This document shows, in pieces, positions 27,566 to 35,833 of a stretch of DNA of 64,000 nucleotides; the first letter of the stretch is position 1, and every line of letters begins with the position of its first letter. Under the pieces are notes generated by a model. The model saw only the letters and a program-made list of their open reading frames with translations, did not search any database and had not been told where the DNA came from. The translations under genes and the position numbers were made by a program. The stretch is from [Anoxybacillus] calidus. GTDB taxonomy: Bacteria > Bacillota > Bacilli > Bacillales > Anoxybacillaceae. The stretch lies in contig NZ_JACDUU010000006.1 of the NCBI RefSeq assembly GCF_013760845.1, positions 124,001 through 188,000 on the forward strand. The letters are read 5' to 3'.

Positions 27566-28759
27566 ATGAGTTTGGAGTTTTTAGAGAAGTACGAAACAAC
27601 ATCTTTAGCAAATATGTCATTCAAAGAAATGTGGTTAAATACTGACAAAATGCACTATAACCTAAATAATGTTCGCAAGAAGGGGCAAGGTGGTCAAAAG
27701 TATTTTGGCTTAGAAGACAGCCAAGTGCAGACATATGTAGTCGTATCAGCAGATGCACTCTCACGATATGTATTTCGCTCTGATGTCGCTTATGATTGGG
27801 AAATGACAGTGGAAGATTTAAAATACGATACGGTTATATATAAAGAAGACCATTTGAATGATTTCAGCAAGAAGAATAATCGTTTGGACTTTTCCTATTA
27901 CCCACAAGAACCTTCACCGAAAGATACTCAAAAGCCACACGAATATCGAACTGAACTAAATAATTTTAATAAGAGAATGCAGTATGTAGATGGTCTTCAC
28001 GTCAATCCTACTTATACGACAATTGCTCATTATTGGCTCATTAAACAGCTTGTAAAGGCATCTGAATGGAGAATGATTAGCGATAATGATTCTTCCGTAA
28101 TTACAGCGTTTTTTAGGGTGTTTTCAAAGGAAGTAAGAACATATGATGCACACCACTTCCTTTGTTTGCTTGACAAGAACAAGAGCAGAAAACAATGCTT
28201 AGAAGAGTTTGACGATGCAAAAGCCGACTTATTGGATTGGGGTTTTCATAGAGGGTACGAAACAAAGAACTTACGGAAATTGGCTTATCTTTCATTAAAA
28301 GAACTATTTGAAACGCATCATTTTCATAGCGAAATTAAAACACCAAAACAATCCTTTAATGTTTGGGCTAAAAATCCAATTACACACCCATTAGCATCAA
28401 GAGATAAAGGATTTCATATAGTGGATTGCACAACTGATTTATCTTCTCTCGAACCGAAGGACATAGCGAAAATGGTAATCAATGTGAATGATAATGCCAC
28501 GAATAGTTTTATTCAACAAATTCGTAGAAGTTTATCAATTCTTGAAAGACCTTTAATGACCGCCAGAGGTGATGGCAAAAGTTATATCTACGCCAATTTC
28601 AATCCGAGATATGCTCAATATGCCTTAACTATTTTGAGAACTTATTACAACTTTTGTAAGCCCTATAAATCTGCCGATGGTAAAAAACTAACTCCTGCAC
28701 AACGATTGGGAATAACCGATAAAGTATTTGATTTGAAAGATATAATCTATCAAAGATAA
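27566..28759 (+). CDS. DDE-type transposase-like protein, probably 5' truncated
   Basis: About 397 aa starting just outside the IS end. I cannot name the IS family with certainty, but the architecture is transposase-like: KYFGLEDSQVQTYVVVSADA followed by SRYVFRSDVAYD (first acidic residue), YTTIAHYWLIKQLVKASEWR and MISDNDSSV (second), and a C-terminal RRSLSILERPL (third, Glu) with YYNFCKPYKSADGKKLTPAQ and RLGITDKVF, the usual DDE tail. The usual N-terminal zinc-ribbon/HTH part is not visible, so the IS3 insertion may have cut it. The frame after that is intact, with its own terminator. Confidence 0.55.
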   Translation: MSLEFLEKYETTSLANMSFKEMWLNTDKMHYNLNNVRKKGQGGQKYFGLEDSQVQTYVVVSADALSRYVFRSDVAYDWEMTVEDLKYDTVIYKEDHLNDFSKKNNRLDFSYYPQEPSPKDTQKPHEYRTELNNFNKRMQYVDGLHVNPTYTTIAHYWLIKQLVKASEWRMISDNDSSVITAFFRVFSKEVRTYDAHHFLCLLDKNKSRKQCLEEFDDAKADLLDWGFHRGYETKNLRKLAYLSLKELFETHHFHSEIKTPKQSFNVWAKNPITHPLASRDKGFHIVDCTTDLSSLEPKDIAKMVINVNDNATNSFIQQIRRSLSILERPLMTARGDGKSYIYANFNPRYAQYALTILRTYYNFCKPYKSADGKKLTPAQRLGITDKVFDLKDIIYQR

Positions 28760-28790
28760 GTTCGTCAATTTGAAGGCGAACTTGTTTTTT
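28757..28790 (+). terminator. Terminator of the transposase-like gene
   Basis: AAGTTCG / CGAACTT stem (28758-28764 and 28777-28783) followed by GTTTTTT. Confidence 0.85.
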
Positions 28791-28865
28791 AAGGATAATG
28801 GAATTTTATGTTAAAATAAATTTATAAGATTGTGAATAATTATAAATCAATAGGGGGGTGAAGAA

Positions 28866-29144
28866 ATGAAGGTGTCACTTTGGTTCTATTTGGGTGCTTT
28901 ATTTGTTTATTTTTTAAGTTTTATTTCTGGATTTTCAATTGGATTATATGTGTTATTTGGGGCAATTTTACTTTTATTTTTCGGTTTGGCAATATCTTTC
29001 AAACTTCTAAAAAAAGAAAAGAATGTTTTAATATTGATAGGTATTTCCATTATAATCTGTGTCGTTTCTTATATCGTTTGGTATCTTTTAGTTCATAATA
29101 TAGATGACTATTATATCTTTTATCCTTTTATATTTTTCGTGTAA
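28866..29144 (+). CDS. Small membrane protein of unknown function
   Basis: 92 aa, almost entirely hydrophobic: three helices at about 6-20, 24-45 and 55-78, with a basic loop KLLKKEKN between the second and third, and an aromatic end (YYIFYPFIFFV). Excellent ribosome site (AGGGGGGTG 7 bases before the ATG) and its own terminator argue it is expressed. No family recognised. It may be an accessory protein of the toxin/immunity area to its right, but nothing in the sequence proves this. Confidence 0.7.
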   Translation: MKVSLWFYLGALFVYFLSFISGFSIGLYVLFGAILLLFFGLAISFKLLKKEKNVLILIGISIIICVVSYIVWYLLVHNIDDYYIFYPFIFFV

Positions 29145-29177
29145 AGGTGATTTAGTTGAAGAACAAAATATACGATT

Positions 29178-29210
29178 AAAAACGCTTGGATGTTTCTCCA
29201 AGCGTTTTTA
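29178..29210 (+). terminator. Terminator of the small membrane-protein gene
   Basis: AAAACGCTTGGA / TCCAAGCGTTTT stem, 12 bp, ending in a T run. Confidence 0.93.
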
Positions 29211-29552
29211 GGTGCTAAATGGACTGTTAAACCTAATGTTATTCCAACTGTGTTTTTTAATGAAATTTTTAATGTGAATTCAGATTTTCTCCACATTATC
29301 TGAACTACTTAAACTGTACTGGAGTCATCTTTTAGCTGTATATGCATTTTGAATTGTCTATTTTTTGATGCTAAGATAATAATTTTACTCTTATCTCTTA
29401 ATATTTAGTAAATTTTTTGTTTATACGTTAGAGAATTGTGTATACCCAACATTAAATTTAGAGGAAACATATTTTTAAAATTCCTGGTCCCTCCCCCATA
29501 AAATTCTTTGGAATAAATATGTTCCCTGTAGATATTAAATGAAAAAAACACT
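29211..29552. other. Intergenic stretch with no recognised feature
   Basis: AT-rich, stops in all frames, no repeat family member and no hairpin of note. Confidence 0.5.
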
Positions 29553-29844
29553 TTAATTCATCTTCTGTTGTAACATTACTTCTAATTTATCTAACTCAAT
29601 TACTAGTGGTTCATCGTAACTCTCAACTAAGTTGGTATCAAAATATGCCATCAAGGCTCCTTTTAGCTTAGAATATTTCCTTAATTCATTAATATTGCTA
29701 TTAGCATTTACAGCTTCTGATAATTCTTGCAACTTATCTAATAATGTATCTAAAAATTTATGTTCCCTCTGATTTTTTTTCGTAAACTAAATCCATAACC
29801 TTTTGTACTTGAATTTTAATATTATCCATTTCTTCATTTTGCAT
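29553..29844 (-). pseudogene. Probable immunity-type protein, one frameshift
   Basis: Starting at the ATG at 29844 (AGGAGG 9 bases upstream) the frame reads MQNEEMDNIKIQVQKVMDLV, then breaks in a run of A at about 29780. One frame over it continues QREHKFLDTLLDKLQELSEA, KGALMAYFDTNLVESYDEPL and VIELDKLEVMLQQKMN to a stop at 29553. The restored protein would be about 97 aa, helical, acidic and cytosolic. It begins 16 bases after the toxin-fragment stop, the classic toxin-then-immunity order. Family not recognised. Confidence 0.6.
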
Positions 29845-29861
29845 AACAAAACCTCCTATTT

Positions 29862-30475
29862 TGAAGGTATTGGTCTAATTTCCTTTATCCATTCTAAAGG
29901 ATCATTTAAAGGTAATAAAATTTGGTCAGCATCCCTTTTAGAATACTACCGGTTTTAGTAATTTGTTTTCCAACTCTGCCAATATTCAATATAGTTCCTT
30001 TTGGAACTTCAATTACGGCTTCATAGTTCCTCGTATTTTAGTTTGTATCCTATTTACAACCGGAGAAGTTGTAGCAAATGTTCCGCCTGCATCTGCATGT
30101 CCAACAAATGCTCTATAAACTGCAATATCCTCTTTTATAATCACTGTTCTATAATTTGCATCTTTAAATGTAGTAGAAATACTCGAAGGTAAAGGCATTT
30201 TTTCAATCTCTTCTACCTGATTGTCAATACGAGTTGAATAATCTTTTCCATTTTCAATTGTTTTTTTACCCGTACCCTTAGCAACACCACCTGTTCCTTT
30301 TTCAATCACTTCATCCCCGACTTGACTCATCGAAAAGCGCACAGAGCTGGCGGCTTCTTCCGCGGTCTCCTGTATCCCTGCCCTGGAACCGGCCCTACCC
30401 CGGCCAATGCCGGCTGCCATTGAACAGATGGTACGCTGGCAAGAAGCTCGTTCCATTGTTTTTTGAACGAGTGTA
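29862..30475 (-). pseudogene. Polymorphic toxin C-terminal fragment (frameshifted)
   Basis: Minus-strand frames combine into the C-terminal part of a secreted polymorphic (LXG/YeeF-like) toxin: linker AAGIGRGRAGSRAGIQETAE and SVRFSMSQVGDEVIEKGTGG; toxin domain DANYRTVIIKEDIAVYRAFV, GHADAGGTFATTSPVVNRIQ, then after a frame change NYEAVIEVPKGTILNIGRVG and, after another, DADQILLPLNDPLEWIKEIR. The Y-R-x-F-G pattern and GTxxxxG-x-x-x-Q layout resemble NADase/ADP-ribosyltransferase-type toxin domains; that is inference. The whole N-terminal delivery domain is missing and at least two frameshifts are present, so it is dead. The linker segment (30360-30450) is strikingly GC-rich compared with its surroundings. 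Confidence 0.65.
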
Positions 30476-30499
30476 TCGTTTAGATAATCAGCCTTAAAA

Positions 30500-30536
30500 T
30501 AAAAAACCTTGAAAGGCTTATAGCCATTCAAGGTTA
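30500..30536 (-). terminator. Terminator downstream of the Imm70 remnant
   Basis: AACCTTGAA / TTCAAGGTT stem (30505-30513 and 30527-30535) followed on the minus strand by TTTTTTATTTTA. Confidence 0.9.
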
Positions 30537-30560
30537 TCAAAAATCATAGTTTGAACTTTC

Positions 30561-30970
30561 TTAAATACTTTCTATTTCAATGTCTGACTCTACTTTAAAA
30601 GCCTTATTTAAGGCTTTTTTTAAAGTAGTAATTAAATCTTCTCCATCACTTGTAACAAAATAGTTAGAAAGTCTGTAATTTCACCACTTATATTATCTCC
30701 CCACGGAGGTGTTTTTGAAAGATCTTCGATATCCCAAATGACTTGTGATGGACTGTAATTTTTCAAATTTTCTTCAATTTCATCTATTTCTTTAATAGCA
30801 AATATATTTATATTCAAGTTTACCATTATATAGTTTGTTTAATAAAAGAGGATACTTTGTTTCCCAACCATTCGGCTCTAAATGATAGCTTACTGTTGAA
30901 AAAACGAATATAAAAAGTCACCATAACCAATTGGATACCAATAATATTTTACTTTAAAACCTACAGCCAT
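30561..30970 (-). pseudogene. Immunity protein of the Imm70 family, multiple frameshifts
   Basis: From the ATG at 30970 the minus strand reads MAVGFKVKYYWYPIGYGDFL, shifts, then VSYHLEPNGWETKYPLLLNK, shifts again, EIDEIEENLKNYSPSQVIWD and IEDLSKTPPWGDNISGEITD, shifts a third time, and ends NYFVTSDGEDLITTLKKALN with KVESDIEIESI. Order and content match the Imm70 family as I remember it, about 135 aa, cytosolic antidotes to LXG-type toxins of Bacillus. Three frame changes make it non-functional. A terminator follows. It precedes the toxin remnant, so the locus once carried at least two immunity genes. Confidence 0.7.
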
Positions 30971-31107
30971 TCTGTCACCACACTCATTAGTTTTAAATCT
31001 AATGTCTACTTTACCATTAGTTTTTTCATTATCCCATCATACAAAACATCTAGTATTTCTTCCTAATCTATTATTCTGTCATACTAAACATGCCAAAAAT
31101 AACCTGT

Positions 31108-31350
31108 TTACAGAACAAACTTTTTCATGCGAGGAACGAATACGTTGAAGAGGATGATCAGAAAGCCGAAAATAAAAAAGACGAACAGCGATGGCAGAAA
31201 CGATAATGATATTTGTTCCGTCTCATCCAATGATTGACGAGACGGAACAGATGGTGTTTGCTGCATATTACGCTGACGAGAGAAAAATAATTGCATCAAT
31301 TCAGCTATTTCTCTCTGTTTAACGTGTCCGTTTTCTTGACATAACACCAC
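31108..31350 (-). CDS. Small single-span membrane protein at the end of the cyd operon
   Basis: 80 aa from a GTG directly adjoining the cydC stop (a second GTG lies one codon further in). The first 48 residues are polar (QREIAELMQLFFSRQRNMQQ and a PSVPSRQ stretch); residues about 50-71 form one membrane helix (LSFLPSLFVFFIFGFLIILF), followed by a basic tail FVPRMKKFVL, so the C terminus probably stays in the cytosol. It does not resemble CydX or the short CydS subunit closely, and I recognise no family. Zero spacing from cydC implies co-transcription with the bd oxidase genes, but a role in the oxidase is not shown. Confidence 0.55.
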   Translation of the reverse strand: MVLCQENGHVKQREIAELMQLFFSRQRNMQQTPSVPSRQSLDETEQISLSFLPSLFVFFIFGFLIILFNVFVPRMKKFVL

Positions 31351-33096
31351 CTACCACTTACTCCTGTAAAGGGGACGATCTAGTGCATATAAACGTCGAT
31401 ATCTTTCCTCACTTTTAAGAAGTTGTTGATGACTGCCATCCATGGTGATTTTTCCTTTTTCAAGGAAAAGGATGCGATCCATTTTCTCCACGCCTATCAA
31501 ATGGTGCGTTACCCAAATGATGGTTTTTCCCTTCAGTGTATCGAAAATAGTAGCCAATAGGTTCGCTTCTGTGATAGGATCGAGCCCAACTGTCGGTTCA
31601 TCCATGATCACTATCGGAGTTTTTTGCAATAATATTCGTGCCAGTGCGATTCTTTGCCGTTCACCACCGGAAAAGCGCTGTCCTGTTTCATGCATGTTCG
31701 TCTCATACCCTTTAGGCAATTGCATAATCATCTGATGCAATTGAACCATCTTGGCTACTTCGTATACTTCTTCATCTGTTGCTTCCGGGTTGCCAAGGCG
31801 GATGTTGTTCATGACGGATGTATTGAATAAATAAGGCTTTTGGTTGAGAACAGCCATTAATTTTGGAACAGTCGAAGCCAACTCATGTGCATTCATCCCA
31901 TTTATAAGCACTTCTCCACGAGTCGGTACAAGTGCCCCTTGGATTAATTTCAACAGCGTCGATTTTCCGGATCCGCTGCGCCCGATAATGGCAATTTTCT
32001 CACCCTGCCCTATCTTTAAACTAAAATCGTCCAGCAGTGGTGTTTCCGAAGGATACCCAAATGATAAATGGTTGATTTCAATCGTTACTTGAGATAAGTC
32101 CAGGGAATCTTTCCATCCATCTGCTTCTATCCAGGGGTGAGAGGACTCTGCTTGAATGGCTTCAAGACGCTTTAATGAATCTTGATAGGATGATGTTTCA
32201 CTAACTGCCCCTGCAATCGGTAAAAACGATTCCACTAAAGACAGTGCTACGAGACCACAAGCAGCAATCATCGTGGGCGAGAATTCTCCTCCTACTGTTT
32301 GCTCATTGGCCCAATAGATGGCTAAGACCACAATGATACCAAGCACAATTTGATTCATAACGTCACGCCAGTTCACAAAGGAATGTTTCTTCGTTTCGAG
32401 TTCAAGTAATTGATGTTCTTGTGTTTCGTATCGCTGAATAAAAGTCGCGTATTTCCCACTAAATATCCAATCGCTTATGCCAAAAATCGTATCGGTAAAC
32501 TGTTGATAAAGTCGGTTTCTTCCCCTTTTCAATTGTTCATTCTTTGTTTTCATATAAATGTATGAAATAATTGGACCGACAAAAATCAACAACCCTATTA
32601 ATACAGCTAAGAGAATTGCGAATGGGATCGAGAAAAGTCCTGTACAAATAAGGATTACTGTGTAAATGACTAAAGAAATAATCGAAGGAAACAGTGTTTT
32701 TAAGTAAAAATCCTGCAAATGTTCAATATCATCGGCGAGTACACCAAGAATGTCACCCGTGCGTACGCGAGAACGAAGAAACAAGGCTTGTGGCTCAATG
32801 ATTTTATATAAGCGCACGCGCATTTCGGAAAGTATTTTCAAAATGAATTGGTGTCCTGTCAGCCTCTCCACATAGCTAAGCACAGCACGGCCAATTCCAA
32901 ATGCACGGACACCTACAATCGGCACATAAATCATTAAAATGGATTCAGGTTGTGTCGCCGCTTTAGAAATTAAATAACCCGAAGTAAACATCAATGCTCC
33001 GCCAAAGAGAATGGTAAGCGAACCAAGAAGAATAGCCAACGCAAACAAGCCGCGATATTGACGCAAATATGGGAAGATCCAATTCTCCTTATCCAT
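31351..33096 (-). CDS. cydC: Thiol reductant ABC exporter subunit CydC
   Basis: 581 aa half-transporter: six membrane helices (residues about 15-320) and an ATPase domain with Walker A GRSGSGKST, signature FSGGERQRIALARI, Walker B IVIMDEPTVGLD and the H-loop WVTHH. With CydD it forms the exporter of cysteine/glutathione-type thiols needed to assemble cytochrome bd. The opening FGGALMFTSGYLISKAATQP identifies the CydC subunit. Its ATG overlaps the cydD stop by one base, the last large gene of cydA-cydB-cydD-cydC. Confidence 0.95.
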   Translation of the reverse strand: MDKENWIFPYLRQYRGLFALAILLGSLTILFGGALMFTSGYLISKAATQPESILMIYVPIVGVRAFGIGRAVLSYVERLTGHQFILKILSEMRVRLYKIIEPQALFLRSRVRTGDILGVLADDIEHLQDFYLKTLFPSIISLVIYTVILICTGLFSIPFAILLAVLIGLLIFVGPIISYIYMKTKNEQLKRGRNRLYQQFTDTIFGISDWIFSGKYATFIQRYETQEHQLLELETKKHSFVNWRDVMNQIVLGIIVVLAIYWANEQTVGGEFSPTMIAACGLVALSLVESFLPIAGAVSETSSYQDSLKRLEAIQAESSHPWIEADGWKDSLDLSQVTIEINHLSFGYPSETPLLDDFSLKIGQGEKIAIIGRSGSGKSTLLKLIQGALVPTRGEVLINGMNAHELASTVPKLMAVLNQKPYLFNTSVMNNIRLGNPEATDEEVYEVAKMVQLHQMIMQLPKGYETNMHETGQRFSGGERQRIALARILLQKTPIVIMDEPTVGLDPITEANLLATIFDTLKGKTIIWVTHHLIGVEKMDRILFLEKGKITMDGSHQQLLKSEERYRRLYALDRPLYRSKW

Positions 33097-34811
33097 TAGA
33101 TACCCCTCATTTGTGTTTTAAAAAGCTGATAATAAGTAGATTTCTGTCCAATTAGCTGTTCATGCGTCCCGATTTCCACTATTTTGCCTTGATCAAGAAC
33201 AATGATTAAATCCATATCAAGCATCCAATGCAAGCGATGTGTAGCAAAAAATACAAGCTTGCCTTTAAATAATTGTAACATCGTCTCTTTTAATTCGTAT
33301 TCCGTTTCAATATCAAGATGGGCAGTTGGCTCATCAAGCATAATGATAGGACGGTTGCCCAAGAATGCACGCGCGAGGGCGATTCGTTGTTCTTGTCCGC
33401 CACTTAGGCTCCGTCCCCCCTCCCCTATGATGGTCTCAAATCCCCGCGGAAGCGATCGAATCACTTCAGTGAGGCCCGCTCTCTCTGCGGCCTCCTCTAT
33501 TTCTTTCATTGTTGCCTCCGGATCATAAAAACGAATATTGTTTAAAACGGTATCGTGAAATATATAAGGGTGTTGGGGAATATACGTTATTTGACTTTGC
33601 CAATTCAACTGAGATAAAGTAGTTAACTTCTTGCCGTTTATCTGAAATTCGCCTGACGAAGGTGCTAAAAATCCACTTAATATATCAATCAATGTAGATT
33701 TTCCTGCACCACTGGCGCCAATAACTCCAATTTTTTTTGAGCCTGAAACAGAAAATTGGATATCGTGTAAAGCTGGACGATCGCTGTCAGGAAAATGTAC
33801 ACTTACTCCTTCAACAGAAAATGTGCTTGTTGATTTCCAAAGAGGGATCGGCTCCTGTTTTTGCTGCAACGACTCCTTATCGAGGATTTCCTGAATCTTT
33901 TTTCCTGCTTCTTTACCGTCAAGCGTTGCATGGTAATCGGCCCCCACCTCCCTGATTGGCAGGAAGTATTCCGGTGCCAGGATAAGAATCGTCAACGCTG
34001 GACGAAGCTCCATCTTCCCGTTTATTAAATCCATTCCAAGAAAAACAGCGACCGTCGCTATGGAAAGCATTGTAAAAAAATCTAATGCAAACGAAGATAA
34101 AAAGGCGATACGCAAAGTTCCCATTGTCGCGCGTCGATATCTTTCGCTTACTAAAATAATTTTGTTGATGTGCTGCCGACTTAACCCCAAATATTTGAGT
34201 GTCTCCAACCCTCTCAAAGAATCGACAAAATGATTGGACAGCATTTGATAGGATTCATATTGGCGATCAGCCTTTACTTTTGCCGCCAATCCAAGCAAAA
34301 TCATAAAGGCAATAAGTATCGGAACAGCTAGGGCTAAAATGACAGCGGAACGGATATTTACGAAAAAGATAAAGATACAGATCATAACAGGGATCATTGC
34401 CGAATTCATCAATTTCGGAAGAATAAGCTCTAAATAGCGGCGGAATTTCATTATTCCTTCCATAACCAAGGTGACTGTCTGTCCGGAGCCTTCTTCTTTT
34501 ACAAAACGAGGGCCGAGTTGAAACAACTTTTGCAACAATGATTCCCGGAACTCTTTACTCGTTCTGGCAGCAAAACGGTAGGCTATATTTCTTTTCCAAA
34601 CAGTAAGCAGTTGGCGAACAACTAACGCAAGAAAGAAAATGATCAACTTTTTAAAGACATTGGCAAACAAATCTCCCCCGAAAAGGGAGGAGATTGCGTC
34701 TGCCAAAAAATAAGCTTGAATAATAATGATAGCACCTTGAATAGCCGTTAATATCGCCAGCCCAGCTAGAACCGACTTAATCCCTTTGTAAGAGAACAAC
34801 GCTTTATCCAT
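33096..34811 (-). CDS. cydD: Thiol reductant ABC exporter subunit CydD
   Basis: 571 aa half-transporter, partner of the downstream CydC. Membrane domain about residues 10-310, ATPase domain with GASGAGKSTLIDILSG (Walker A), LSGGQEQRIALARAFL (signature) and PIIMLDEPTAHLD (Walker B). The IAYRFAARTSKEFRESLLQK segment is typical of the CydD subunit; B. subtilis literature calls the third gene of this operon cydC, so names can be swapped. Overlaps cydB by one base and cydC by one base, consistent with tight translational coupling. Confidence 0.95.
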   Translation of the reverse strand: MDKALFSYKGIKSVLAGLAILTAIQGAIIIIQAYFLADAISSLFGGDLFANVFKKLIIFFLALVVRQLLTVWKRNIAYRFAARTSKEFRESLLQKLFQLGPRFVKEEGSGQTVTLVMEGIMKFRRYLELILPKLMNSAMIPVMICIFIFFVNIRSAVILALAVPILIAFMILLGLAAKVKADRQYESYQMLSNHFVDSLRGLETLKYLGLSRQHINKIILVSERYRRATMGTLRIAFLSSFALDFFTMLSIATVAVFLGMDLINGKMELRPALTILILAPEYFLPIREVGADYHATLDGKEAGKKIQEILDKESLQQKQEPIPLWKSTSTFSVEGVSVHFPDSDRPALHDIQFSVSGSKKIGVIGASGAGKSTLIDILSGFLAPSSGEFQINGKKLTTLSQLNWQSQITYIPQHPYIFHDTVLNNIRFYDPEATMKEIEEAAERAGLTEVIRSLPRGFETIIGEGGRSLSGGQEQRIALARAFLGNRPIIMLDEPTAHLDIETEYELKETMLQLFKGKLVFFATHRLHWMLDMDLIIVLDQGKIVEIGTHEQLIGQKSTYYQLFKTQMRGI

Positions 34812-35833
34812 TAGTATGTTAAATGCTCCTTATCAGATACTCGTTTCCGGAATACGTAATAGCTATAAATAGTATACCCTAATACAAACGGTAAAATAGT
34901 TACGGCCACAATTGTCATTATTTTTAGGGAATAGGCCCCACTGGATGCGTTGTAGACCGTTAAATTAAAGGCTTTGTTCAAGGAACTCACCATCACTCTT
35001 GGGAACAGTCCAACGAAAATCGATGATACCGTTAGCACGATTCCAAGCCCTGTCATGGTGAATGCCATTCCTTCACGTTTATTGGAAATGAAATAGTATA
35101 ATAATCCAAAAGTAAGCACAATTAATACCACAATAATAAGCTCAAGGATAGGGCGTACTTCAAAAATATCTGTCATAAACCAAGAGAGTCCTACAAAAAC
35201 GACAAGTGATCCAAATACAGCCAACACCAATTTTTTAGCTAATGCAGCCGACCGATGTCTAATCTCTCCTTCTGTTTTTAATGATAGGAAAGTCAAACCA
35301 TGCAATAAGCACAGCAATGTAATCGTTAAGCCGCCCCAAATGGAATACATATTCATAACATCCGATAACCCTGCTTTCATATTCATATCTTCATGGATCG
35401 GCACACCCTTAAGCATGCTTGTAAACAGAATACCTAAAAGAAACGGTGGGAGCATGCTTCCGAAAAAGATCACCCAATCCCACACATTCGTCCAGCGCGG
35501 GTCTTCAACCTTGCGGCGATATTCAAAAGCAACGCCGCGTCCAATTAAGCTCAGCAAAACTGCCAGCATCAGCAAGTAATAGCCACTGAACATCGTTGCA
35601 TACCAGTGCGGAAAGGCCGCGAAAATGGCGCCCGCTCCAGTTATTAGCCATACTTCATTCGCGTCCCAGAAAGGACCGATTGTATTCACCATTATAGTCC
35701 TCTCTTTTTGATCACGAGCAAGGAAACGAGTCGACATTCCTACGCCAAAATCAAAACCTTCAAGAAAGAAGAATCCAATAAAGAGTACAGAGATTAAGAC
35801 AAACCAAAGTTCGCTCAATTCCATCTTAAGCAC
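34811..35833 (-). CDS. cydB: Cytochrome d ubiquinol oxidase subunit II
   Basis: 340 aa integral membrane protein with about nine helices, subunit II of the high-affinity bd-type quinol oxidase. Seen: the conserved FFFLEGFDFGVGM near residue 20, GPFWDANEVWLITGAGAIFA (about 52-71) and FPHWYATMFSGYYLLM. It starts 8 bases inside cydA and ends one base inside cydD. Together with CydA it reduces oxygen to water at low oxygen tension in the cytoplasmic membrane. No separate cydS-sized frame lies between cydB and cydD. Confidence 0.96.
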   Translation of the reverse strand: MLKMELSELWFVLISVLFIGFFFLEGFDFGVGMSTRFLARDQKERTIMVNTIGPFWDANEVWLITGAGAIFAAFPHWYATMFSGYYLLMLAVLLSLIGRGVAFEYRRKVEDPRWTNVWDWVIFFGSMLPPFLLGILFTSMLKGVPIHEDMNMKAGLSDVMNMYSIWGGLTITLLCLLHGLTFLSLKTEGEIRHRSAALAKKLVLAVFGSLVVFVGLSWFMTDIFEVRPILELIIVVLIVLTFGLLYYFISNKREGMAFTMTGLGIVLTVSSIFVGLFPRVMVSSLNKAFNLTVYNASSGAYSLKIMTIVAVTILPFVLGYTIYSYYVFRKRVSDKEHLTY

